Assembly (NCBI GenBank): GCA_031273725.1
Contig: JAISRG010000002.1
Location: 1 to 6,675 of the forward strand
Reading direction: 5' to 3'
Source: Puniceicoccales bacterium
GTDB lineage: Bacteria; Verrucomicrobiota; Verrucomicrobiia; Opitutales; JAIRKQ01
Length of the DNA: 6,675 bases
This document shows positions 1 to 6,264 of this stretch, one piece after another. Position numbers and translations under genes: made by a program. The notes beneath the pieces were generated by a model. The model did not search any database. It was not told where the DNA came from and was given only the letters and a program-made list of their open reading frames with translations. Within the stretch, counting starts at the first letter, position 1, and each line of letters opens with the position of its first letter.

Positions 1-351
1 CAAAAAATTATTGGGTTTACGCTAAAACCCGGGAACTTGCATGATGTTACCTGTGCCGAAGAATTGTTGCGCGGGCGTCGAGGCATTGTCATCGGAGACA
101 AAGGATATTGCTCTGAGCCGCTCGCAAAGCGGTTATCTTCCCGTGGATTGCGACTCGTCGCACGACGTAAGCAAAATATGACTCCCAACTCTGAAGAAGA
201 AAAAAGATTGCTCAAAAAACGGTCGATCGTTGAAACTGTCATCGGAAAATTTAAAAATTTCTTTGGGGCTACCTTATCTCGCTTTCGCCCTCCCCAAGCC
301 GCTTTCTCTGCTATTTGTGCTGGTATTTTAGCCGTTAATTTCCCTCTTTAA
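1..351 (+). CDS. IS982-family-like transposase, C-terminal part (cut by window edge)
   Basis: The frame is open from base 1, so the N-terminus lies outside the window; the TTG at 37 is internal, not a start. The visible 116 residues (numbered from base 1) carry the end of a DDE transposase catalytic core. IVIGDKGY (Asp at residue 33) is the second catalytic aspartate block, and KKRSIVETVIGKFKN (Glu at about residue 78) supplies the catalytic glutamate. The C-terminal tail, with RFRPPQAAFSAICAGILA, matches the IS982-type ending in which an Arg/Pro segment is followed by a hydrophobic helix. This enzyme would cut and join the ends of its own insertion sequence. The gene stops 35 bases before the helicase ORF, so the right end of the element must lie between about 352 and 386. 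The first catalytic Asp and the left end are not visible. A related IS4/IS5-type DDE family is the main alternative. Confidence 0.82.
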   Translation, partial: QKIIGFTLKPGNLHDVTCAEELLRGRRGIVIGDKGYCSEPLAKRLSSRGLRLVARRKQNMTPNSEEEKRLLKKRSIVETVIGKFKNFFGATLSRFRPPQAAFSAICAGILAVNFPL

Positions 352-386
352 TTTCGCCATTCGCGTAAGAAAACCAAAAGAAGGAG
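1..386 (+). mobile_element. Right-hand part of an insertion sequence (IS982-like)
   Basis: The transposase fragment ending at 351 shows that the window begins inside an insertion sequence. Its right boundary cannot be fixed because the left terminal inverted repeat is outside the window. It should fall after 351 and before the helicase reading frame becomes recognisable near 387, so the end given here is an upper limit. The sequence between 352 and 380 shows no inverted repeat partner inside the window. Confidence 0.6.
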
Positions 387-396
387 ATGCAGCATG
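381..396 (+). promoter_or_regulatory. Ribosome binding site whose best-spaced ATG is out of frame with the helicase
   Basis: AAGGAG (381-386) is a near-perfect Shine-Dalgarno site. It sits 7 bases before the ATG at 394, but that frame closes after 20 codons at the TAA ending at 456. The in-frame helicase ATG (387) follows the site with no spacer. Either the site is fortuitous or the helicase start has been disrupted. Confidence 0.4.
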
Positions 397-1391
397 CCTA
401 CCGCAATGCCTATGAAATCTATGTCGATGGCAAGGATATTCACGATGTATGCCTAACTGGGCTAACGCTGATTCTTTGCGGAAAGTCGCAGGTAGGGAAA
501 ACATATATAGCCAACCTAATCACAAAAATTTTTGGTGGAGTACTTGGTCAGCCATTCAAAAGTATGACAGGGAAGACGGAATTCAATGCCGATTGTGCAA
601 GAGCCATCCATTTGTCAATCGATGACCAAACAGGAACACGAACCTATGAACAGCGAAAAGATCATGGGCAAAGGCTTAAGTCAATGCTATCTGGTAGTGC
701 CCAGTGGATACAACCAAAGCACGTAAATGCATTTACCGCTCCACTCTATCAACGGGTGACATACTCCTTCAATAGCGATCGAGATTCATTTTCAACATTT
801 CCAGCGTTATCAGAAGGTGTACGGGAACGTATATTGGCACTGCGCACGAACCCAGAAAAGTGGATACTGTTTAAAAATGCCGTTACCGTTGAAGAACGAA
901 ACAATCTTGACCATATTGTTAATTCTGAATTATCTGGGTTGTTGCACTACCTGATGTATGAATACATTCCGCCGAAATTTTGCATAAGTTCATCGTTCGG
1001 ATGCAAGGAATTCATTCATCCCGACATCGAGCGGCAAGTGGAATTGGGCACCCCCGAATCAACCTTGAAAGGCTTAATATTGGATTACCTACACTCTTCC
1101 CACTATTTGAGAAGTGGGCTACCAGAAGGTATCAACTTTTCTGGAAATACCAGCGCACTGTTTGAGGGGATGCTGGAATCGCCAGCCCATCGGGATGGTG
1201 TACGCACATTGGCGAAAAATGTTATTAGTTTCGGTATGCGGCTGGGAGAATTATGCGCCATCTACCCTAAACACTTCCGAAAAACAGGGAGGCAAGACAA
1301 CTGCCAAAACTATGACATAAGCATAGGCGGTTTTCAACCAATCCAGGGGCAGTTCGAGGGTATAAAATCAGCAAGGTTTCTAAAAGGGTAG
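387..1391 (+). CDS. DUF5906-like helicase/ATPase of a mobile-element replication module, probably N-terminally truncated
   Basis: This is probably an ATP-driven DNA helicase, working with the primase encoded next to it. Residue numbers are from the ATG at 387. LILCGKSQVGKTY (residues 28-40) contains a Walker A loop with Lys38 and Thr39. HLSIDDQ (75-81) is a Walker B-like segment with Asp79-Asp80. RVTYSFNSD (123-131) fits a sensor-1/motif C strand ending in Asn129, as in SF3-like helicases, and SEGVRERI (142-149) offers arginine-finger candidates. The C-terminal part, with SFGCKEFIHPDI (203-214), matches what I recall of this family in Victivallales and Verrucomicrobia. Relatives normally have roughly 100-150 more residues before the P-loop. 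Here the frame is closed by TAA at 366-368, directly after the insertion sequence. The ATG at 387 abuts the AAGGAG at 381-386, which is too close for normal use, while the well-spaced ATG at 394 is in another frame. I therefore read this as a broken remnant, although the ATPase core is intact. Confidence 0.72.
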   Translation: MQHAYRNAYEIYVDGKDIHDVCLTGLTLILCGKSQVGKTYIANLITKIFGGVLGQPFKSMTGKTEFNADCARAIHLSIDDQTGTRTYEQRKDHGQRLKSMLSGSAQWIQPKHVNAFTAPLYQRVTYSFNSDRDSFSTFPALSEGVRERILALRTNPEKWILFKNAVTVEERNNLDHIVNSELSGLLHYLMYEYIPPKFCISSSFGCKEFIHPDIERQVELGTPESTLKGLILDYLHSSHYLRSGLPEGINFSGNTSALFEGMLESPAHRDGVRTLAKNVISFGMRLGELCAIYPKHFRKTGRQDNCQNYDISIGGFQPIQGQFEGIKSARFLKG

Positions 1392-1401
1392 CAAGGGTAG
1401 C
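1384..1401 (+). repeat. Tandem 9-bp direct repeat over the helicase stop codon
   Basis: AAGGGTAGC occurs twice back to back (1384-1392 and 1393-1401). The first copy contains the TAG stop of the helicase ORF (1389-1391). It looks like a small slippage duplication and may have altered the end of the gene. Confidence 0.6.
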
Positions 1402-1425
1402 AGATGCCATGGATGCCGCATAAAT

Positions 1426-1441
1426 AAAGGATTAGAAGATG
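1426..1441 (+). promoter_or_regulatory. Ribosome binding site and original start of the primase
   Basis: AAAGGA (1426-1431) lies 7 bases before the ATG at 1439-1441, an ideal arrangement. That ATG opens MTIFASLLFLPPPEGK and then meets TGA at 1487-1489. The peptide resembles the N-terminus I recall for this primase family, which has a hydrophobic stretch followed by LPPP. This points to 1439 as the ancestral start even though the rest of the protein lies in another frame. Confidence 0.6.
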
Positions 1442-2486
1442 ACGATTTTTGCTAGCCTGCTATTTTTGCCACCTCCAGAGGGGAAATGAGTACAATGTCA
1501 TGTCCAAGTTTTCCAAAGCATTGAATGATATGCCATTGAAAGGTTCTGCTATGCCCTGCCATCCTCATCTGCTGCGGATTGCGAACTATGGGTGTATGGA
1601 AGGGTTATCGGATGCTGAAATGCGGTACAAAATGCGCCAACGGATGCTGGAAACTGGACGAACTGCGAATAGGTTTCGGGAAGTAGAGGAAGCAGTTGCC
1701 CATGCTCGGCGGACATGCAACCCACCTGCCTCCCATTGGCATGGTAAACGGTATGGGCAGCAATATGAACGTCCACAAGAATCCTGTCCCGAACAACTAC
1801 GGAGTGTTACAATCTCCAAAGAGACTTTCCTTGCCATTGCTAATCTGGGAAAAGGAATCACAAAGCAGGACCTTCTGGAAGTGTCGAATCCCAAACCCCA
1901 TGGCAATAGGAGGGATGGTATATTGTTCCTATCCACTCTATTTGCCAATGACGATATTCTTCTCCTGGGAGAAAAGTTCTCGAAGGAGCTCCATACCAGA
2001 GATCAATGGATTAGTCTCTTGGAACACACGGAAGGCAGCTATCCCTTCTTTATCATCAATCCGCTATCCGGCAATATGCATGCGAATAGCAGTGGTAAGA
2101 TGTCGAATCGATGTGATGCGGCTGTGAGAAAGTTCAAATATGCTCTTGTGGAGTTCGATGGGGATGACAACGACCCTATATTTTCTCTCGACAACCAATT
2201 GGCATTCTTTTCCAAGATCGACCTCCCCATTGTCGCACTCACCTATTCCGGCAACAAATCCATCCATGCCATCGTTTCCCTCGGAAAATTCATAGGTTTC
2301 CTTTATGACTGGCAGCGGGAAGTAAAAAATAACCTCTTCGGTAAAATTCTACGGCCACTCGGTGCAGATTTTTCCAATTCCAACCCCTCCCGCATGAGCA
2401 GATTCCAAGGCCACACCAGAGACAATGGCAACCTCCAGGAATTACTTTACATCAATCCAACTCCTCGACATGGTTCAATCTTTTGA
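1439..2486 (+). CDS. Archaeo-eukaryotic-type primase (PrimPol-like), frameshifted near its start
   Basis: This probably makes primers for the mobile element whose helicase is upstream. The body is in the frame of the TTG at 1449 (345 residues from there, used for numbering); the first in-frame ATG is at 1500. Residues about 19-90 form a helical domain containing PCHPHLLRIANYGCMEGLSDAEM, which I recognise from primases of Victivallales/Verrucomicrobia mobile elements. Residues 228-340 are the catalytic part. YALVEFDGDD (231-240) is motif I, with Glu235 and Asp237 in the E-x-D form. TYSGNKSIHAIV (265-276) is motif II, with Ser271 and His273. LRPLGADFSNSNPSRMSRFQGH (301-322) is motif III, with Asp307 and nearby arginines. 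The N-terminus expected from the ribosome binding site (ATG 1439) is one frame away from the body, and one extra base near 1478-1486 would explain this. It may be a pseudogene, a sequencing error, or translated from 1500. Confidence 0.75.
1478..1502 (+). other. Probable frameshift site in the primase start
   Basis: The frame opened at 1439 stops at TGA 1487-1489. Removing one base from the run GAGGGGAAA (1478-1486) would join LFLPPPEG directly to NEYNVMSKFSKALNDM of the primase body. Two single-base losses (after 1485 and after 1499) would also restore a continuous frame through the ATGs at 1486 and 1500. One insertion is the simpler explanation. There is no classical slippery heptamer followed by a clear stem, so programmed frameshifting is not well supported. 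Confidence 0.55.
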
Positions 2487-2699
2487 ATGCAATTTGCAAG
2501 ATTGGCAGCGTCTCTACCCACGACCCAATGCACACTACCAGCATGGCGCTAGTGGCAGAATGGTCTGTTTTTTTATTTACTTTATGTCTTGTCCTTGTAT
2601 TAAGGCAACATACTCTCAATACGCCATATACTATCCAGCGGATGGTTGGGTGTATCTCAGGGCAAGCCTTCTTTTGTTGAAAAATCTCCACAGAAAAAG

Positions 2700-2720
2700 T
2701 TTACAGCTATTAAATGTAAA
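2700..2720. promoter_or_regulatory. Short inverted repeat TTTACA-N9-TGTAAA
   Basis: TTTACA (2700-2705) and TGTAAA (2715-2720) are perfect inverted arms around a 9-base spacer, 61 bases before the preferred start of the large effector-like gene. It could be an operator for a dimeric regulator. A weak terminator of the primase is less likely because the stem is AT-rich and the T-run (2731-2736) is separated from it. Confidence 0.3.
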
Positions 2721-2738
2721 AAGGGGGTTATTTTTTAC

Positions 2739-2765
2739 TTGCAATTTTCGCTAAACATCTATAAA
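2739..2765 (+). promoter_or_regulatory. Possible sigma-70-type promoter of the large effector-like gene
   Basis: TTGCAA (2739-2744) and TATAAA (2760-2765) resemble -35 and -10 boxes with a 15-base spacer, shorter than ideal. Transcription would begin near 2772, after the TTG at 2767 and about 10 bases before the ATG at 2782. This favours the ATG as start. Confidence 0.3.
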
Positions 2766-2781
2766 CTTGCTTTCCAATGAG

Positions 2782-5541
2782 ATGGAAACGATACCTGGCG
2801 CAGTAAATAATTCGCAATCAAATCAAGTAAGAAGAAGCTCTTCTCTCATCAACTTAAAGTCGATATCAGAGAATGCACAACCTCAAGTTGCCCATGATGC
2901 ACATGGTGGTAGGTTTAAGACCACTGAAGATCTTCCAAGTCGTAATGCTCAGAATGCAGCACCACAAGGACCTCAACCCTTGACACCGATGAAGTTATCT
3001 GAATGTACGGCTGAAAACGTGGCAAGTTTACATCAAAGACAGAAACAAATACTGATAAATAAAGCTTTGAAAGATGGGACATTGTTTGACCAAATGATCA
3101 GATTAGATGACGGTCAGAATGATTCCCGTCTCTCATGGGAATTATTTAAAGATAATCCAGAGTTACAGATACTGTATTTGGCATATTGTAAATCTCGGGG
3201 ATTAGCGTTTGCCAATCCGCCTCTTAATCAGGATTCTATAGTTTCTGATTTCAATAATCTTTCAGTGGACAAACAAACAAAGTTACTGAGTTTGTTGGAA
3301 AGTGCGGCTGCAGGTAAATCAGATGCAGACATTAATTCTAAAATTTTTAAATTTATCAAAGATAGTCTGCCCATCCCGACCGATTTATCTAAATGTAAGA
3401 CAAAATGGCATGTCGAAAAACTAACTCCTGAAGTTAAACAAGAGCTAATCTTCAATGATTTAACAAATGGGACATTGTTTGACCAATTAAATACTTTACG
3501 ATCAAGTGCAAATGGGCAGGAAATTTTGAAAAGCCTAGCTGAAGCATGTAAAGGTAGAGCCGACGGTAGGACGCCATCATCAAATGACGCTAAAAAATGT
3601 TGTATTCTACTTTTAGCGTGGGCAGAAGCAAATGCACCTGCTCCTGCCAATACTTTCGATACTTTTATTAATGGGCACAAAGATGCTATAATTTCCTATT
3701 TAGGCTCATTTTGTAACAACCTCCTACTTAGTGGAGAGCTAAAAGATATGTTGAAAAAATTGGAAAGTGCGCCTGGAGCATTAAGCTTTGGTGGGGTAAT
3801 TGACAAATCTACATTAAATGGCAAAATTTTAAAATTTGTTACAGATAACTTACCTAAACCAGGTAGTATACTGGCTTGCAACAAGTGGAATATCGGCAAA
3901 TTGAGCTCAAGAGAAGCACTCAATCTCTTACAAAGTGGTAATATTACCGACAATTTGAGTGCGCTTGTCAGAAATGATGCAACAAATAGTACCCATACTA
4001 AGAGGCAACTATTGGCACTATTATCAGAAGAAGATTCAAAAGCCTTTGCCGATAAACTAATCTCTTCTGATCCAAACCTTTTGATAGCTCTCATCAATGA
4101 AGGAGCTTTGCCAAATCTTGCACATCGAAACGAAATGAGGCTTCTGGCTAGGGAACTTCAAATCATGCGTCCAGCGTTCGAGCGTGGAATCACTAGGGGA
4201 TTCTTTGGAGTGGACGGTCCTGTAAATGCAAGTGAATGGAAAACCGTTGTTGATGCGCTAGGAAATCTTTTTTTGGGAAATGCACGTAAGGTTTGGCAAA
4301 ATATTTCAAACGAAATGGCACGATATTGTTTTGATCAACAAGGTAATATTGATATCAACAAAGTATGCGCATTAAAACTCTTCCTGGAACAAGATTCTTT
4401 TTTTACACAACCACCACTCTGTCATATTCCTAAGGTTGCACATATGCGTTCGCAAATGCATGAAATATGTAGGAAACTTTTGAACGATACAAATTCGGTG
4501 CGATCCGAGCTAAATAGGGTAAAAGATATTTCCCATTTGGGAAGTCAAGGAACAAGTATCATCCAAGCCATGTCAATGGACAGAACGCACCTGTTAAGCC
4601 CTAGCGAAGCCATATTAGCTTCCCTATTCACTCCCCATAGGCAATTATTCCTACCAACATGCACGATAAATTCCCTCATCAATGAAGAAATCCACAATCA
4701 TCCGGAACGATTAATCGACATGTATGTACAAATGCTGCAAGGCGATGGCCGATACACTTTTCCAAGTGGGCATCAAGTTCAGCCAACAACAATAAAAACA
4801 GTGGGAACAGCAAATTATGTTACCGTTGATTTGAAACATGGTGGGGGTGACAGAGATAAAGTATTTAAGGACATTAAGAGTAGAGATCGTGGCAAAATCG
4901 GCGAGCAAATAAATAGGTGGCGAGAGGAAGGTATAAAATATGAGGCATCTTCCGGTAGCCACACGAGTTACAAACTTGATTTACCGATACACAACTTGAA
5001 TGACCTACTGTTCGCTAATTTATTTCAGGCCTCTAATTTTGGTAAAGGGAGGACAATAGGAATAGATACTAGTTTCAATTTTGACACAATGTCTGTGTAT
5101 GCTGGCCGTAGTGGATATTTGAGTGCTTATAAAAAAATGATCTTTGGTGGTACAAATTCTCAGGATGTCGTAAATGTTGTGGGAGAGTTAAAAAAACATG
5201 CAGAAAGGCAGCATGAGTCTGGAAATTATTACATGCGCATATCGACACATTCGGTGGGTACAGAAAGTGTTGGTGGGTACGACCATTCATGGCATTCGGA
5301 AAATATACACATTGAAAGCTTACGAGCACTTGACTTGGACAATATGACCTCGGGGAAACCTTATCCTATCGGTGATCGCAATTGGAGTGGTTGGGACATG
5401 TCGCAGGATATTCCTCGCCTGGCGGTCAGAAAAACGGATGGCACTCCTCCAACCTTTGAATTTGGAACTTTTCGGGGAACTGAGTTTGAGAAAATATATT
5501 TAAAACAAGTCTTTATCTATAAGCAATCTATAAAAAGGTGA
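2782..5541 (+). CDS. Large effector-like protein with repeats and a C-terminal papain-like (YopT/C58-like) cysteine protease region
   Basis: No family is recognised over the full length. Residue numbers are from the TTG at 2767; I prefer the ATG at 2782 (subtract 5), giving 919 residues. Residues 6-75 are polar and rich in Ser, Asn, Gln and Pro, without a Sec signal or membrane segment, as is common in type III secreted proteins. Residues 77-423 contain degenerate helical repeats. Residues 450-590 are helical. The C-terminal part resembles papain-like enzymes: LPTCTINSLINEEIHNHPERL (629-649) has Cys632 starting a helix, GGYDHSWHSENIHIESL (836-852) offers His840 (or His843 or His847), and YPIGDRNWSGWD (866-877) offers Asp870/Asn872 before a Trp. 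The last block recalls the DTNW segment of C58/YopT-like proteases in Legionella and chlamydiae, as I remember it. If real, it would cleave host proteins after delivery into a eukaryotic cell. No good Shine-Dalgarno site is present. The gene is more AT-rich than the replication genes and its frame is intact, suggesting transferred and maintained cargo. Confidence 0.6.
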   Translation: METIPGAVNNSQSNQVRRSSSLINLKSISENAQPQVAHDAHGGRFKTTEDLPSRNAQNAAPQGPQPLTPMKLSECTAENVASLHQRQKQILINKALKDGTLFDQMIRLDDGQNDSRLSWELFKDNPELQILYLAYCKSRGLAFANPPLNQDSIVSDFNNLSVDKQTKLLSLLESAAAGKSDADINSKIFKFIKDSLPIPTDLSKCKTKWHVEKLTPEVKQELIFNDLTNGTLFDQLNTLRSSANGQEILKSLAEACKGRADGRTPSSNDAKKCCILLLAWAEANAPAPANTFDTFINGHKDAIISYLGSFCNNLLLSGELKDMLKKLESAPGALSFGGVIDKSTLNGKILKFVTDNLPKPGSILACNKWNIGKLSSREALNLLQSGNITDNLSALVRNDATNSTHTKRQLLALLSEEDSKAFADKLISSDPNLLIALINEGALPNLAHRNEMRLLARELQIMRPAFERGITRGFFGVDGPVNASEWKTVVDALGNLFLGNARKVWQNISNEMARYCFDQQGNIDINKVCALKLFLEQDSFFTQPPLCHIPKVAHMRSQMHEICRKLLNDTNSVRSELNRVKDISHLGSQGTSIIQAMSMDRTHLLSPSEAILASLFTPHRQLFLPTCTINSLINEEIHNHPERLIDMYVQMLQGDGRYTFPSGHQVQPTTIKTVGTANYVTVDLKHGGGDRDKVFKDIKSRDRGKIGEQINRWREEGIKYEASSGSHTSYKLDLPIHNLNDLLFANLFQASNFGKGRTIGIDTSFNFDTMSVYAGRSGYLSAYKKMIFGGTNSQDVVNVVGELKKHAERQHESGNYYMRISTHSVGTESVGGYDHSWHSENIHIESLRALDLDNMTSGKPYPIGDRNWSGWDMSQDIPRLAVRKTDGTPPTFEFGTFRGTEFEKIYLKQVFIYKQSIKR
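2995..4035 (+). repeat. Degenerate protein repeats within the effector-like gene
   Basis: Similar blocks recur at spacings of 131 and 161 codons. GTLFDQM (residues 104-110) recurs as GTLFDQL (235-241), with GNITDNL (391-397) as a weak third copy. INSKIFKFIKDSLPIP (189-204) matches LNGKILKFVTDNLPKP (350-365). CKTKWHVEKLTPE (210-222) matches CNKWNIGKLSSRE (371-383). LLSLLESAAAG (173-183) matches LKKLESAPGAL (329-339). At DNA level the 20-mer at 3074-3093 is repeated exactly at 3467-3486. The pattern suggests three copies of a helical module, the outer ones incomplete. Residue numbers are from the TTG at 2767. Confidence 0.7.
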
Positions 5542-5579
5542 AATTAGGAAGTCTTTGAACTCAAAATATGATTTAAGGC

Positions 5580-5585
5580 TTGACA
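5580..5585 (+). promoter_or_regulatory. Consensus -35 box before the 211-residue gene
   Basis: TTGACA is a perfect -35 hexamer. The following AT-rich stretch contains only a poor -10 candidate (TAAGGT at 5601-5606, 15-base spacer). If used, it would give the small gene its own transcript starting near 5613. The small gene could instead be read through from the upstream gene, which ends 87 bases before its start. Confidence 0.25.
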
Positions 5586-5617
5586 CTTGGAAAATAAAAA
5601 TAAGGTTGTTTTAACAA

Positions 5618-5631
5618 AGAAGGTTATTATG
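5618..5631 (+). promoter_or_regulatory. Ribosome binding site that sets the start at 5629
   Basis: AGAAGG (5618-5623) lies 5 bases before the ATG at 5629-5631. The alternative in-frame TTG at 5587 has no ribosome binding site and overlaps the end of the possible promoter, so the ATG is preferred. Confidence 0.65.
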
Positions 5632-6264
5632 GACAGCAGTAGAATTTCGAACAGTGGTAGAGATTGGATTCCTCCGGGATGGAGGCCTGTAGAGACAAGT
5701 AAAGTAACGGTTATAACATCTGAAGAAGCAGAGAGAAAATATGGGAAAGAAATGTATGGTTTGGGTCCTATACTCCCTATTCCTATTGGGAAAGGTCATG
5801 CGAAGAAGTATAGCGATGGAGCCATTGTTCCTGTACTAAAGTGGGTAGAAGGTTTTGTAGAAAATCCTAGGTTTGTGCAATACGCAGAAGTGGCAAAAAA
5901 ATTGAGAAAACTTTCTCCAAAATATTGCAGTGAATTAACCCTCTGTACCAAAGCACTATTTTCAGAGTTAGAAAGGTCTGGTAAATTGTCAAGATTGCCG
6001 GAATCGCTTATTATAGTGTTAAATACACTGCATCTTATGCATTCCGGAGGAACATGGTTGACCAGTGTCGAAAAGGAAGATCAAGATTTGGTATTCGTTG
6101 CAGAATTTAAAGATGAGGATGAAGGTGCTCCGTTTGCCCATAGGTATAGGTTGCGAAACTATCTATCGTCAGAAAATGTTGAATTGGAGCCCATATGTGC
6201 CGCGGATGTTGTGGATTGTGAAAAAAGTTATACCCACGGTGAGGGTTGCTGCAATGTAGCATAA
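5629..6264 (+). CDS. Unrecognised 211-residue protein with a C-terminal CaaX-like motif
   Basis: I do not recognise a family. The start is set by the ribosome binding site at 5618-5623. Residues 1-30 are polar and Ser/Thr-rich (MDSSRISNSGRDWIPPGWRP), without a Sec signal or membrane segment. A Gly/Pro-rich turn region follows (LGPILPIPIGKG, 45-56). Residues about 64-137 are predominantly helical (VPVLKWVEGFVENP, AEVAKKLRKLSPKYCSELTLCTKALFSELERSG, SLIIVLNTLHLMH). An acidic alpha/beta segment follows (DLVFVAEFKDEDEG, 153-166). The protein ends GEGCCNVA, so the last four residues are C208-N-V-A, which satisfies the loose CaaX pattern with Ala at the final position. It starts 87 bases after the large effector-like gene on the same strand with similar base composition, so the two probably belong together. 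Possible roles are a second secreted effector, a chaperone or an accessory factor of the protease; none is shown by the sequence. Confidence 0.6.
   Translation: MDSSRISNSGRDWIPPGWRPVETSKVTVITSEEAERKYGKEMYGLGPILPIPIGKGHAKKYSDGAIVPVLKWVEGFVENPRFVQYAEVAKKLRKLSPKYCSELTLCTKALFSELERSGKLSRLPESLIIVLNTLHLMHSGGTWLTSVEKEDQDLVFVAEFKDEDEGAPFAHRYRLRNYLSSENVELEPICAADVVDCEKSYTHGEGCCNVA

Larger units (their letters stand above)
2487..2766. other. Intergenic region between the primase and the effector-like gene
   Basis: No convincing gene is seen here. The ORFs crossing it are short, lack a ribosome binding site, and consist of cysteine- and leucine-rich translations typical of chance frames. The stretch becomes AT-rich after about 2670 and contains the palindrome and the possible promoter listed separately. 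It is the probable junction between the replication module and the downstream pair of genes. Confidence 0.6.

Noticed and set aside
394..456. 20-codon ORF from the best-spaced ATG after the AAGGAG site, unusually rich in methionine
   Set aside because: It lies fully inside the helicase reading frame, has no recognisable content, and its methionines come from ATG triplets read out of frame; it is better explained by a disrupted helicase start.
1586..1948. 120-residue minus-strand ORF opposite the primase
   Set aside because: It lies antisense to a gene with clear family motifs; its translation is rich in Arg, Ser and Cys with no domain, as expected for a shadow frame.
1696..2127. 143-residue plus-strand ORF in another frame of the primase
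   Set aside because: It is rich in Met, Pro and Ile from out-of-frame reading and overlaps conserved primase sequence; no ribosome binding site.
2655..2685. Possible terminator after the primase (AGGGCAAGCCTT followed by CTTTT)
   Set aside because: The stem has only four or five pairs, including a G-U, and a two-base loop, too weak to call.
3228..3680. 150-residue minus-strand ORF opposite the effector-like gene
   Set aside because: The plus-strand frame contains the conserved internal repeats; the minus translation is Ser/Leu-rich, with no ribosome binding site or family.
3696..4097. 133-residue minus-strand ORF opposite the effector-like gene
   Set aside because: It is the complement of the repeat region of the large gene and shows no independent signal.
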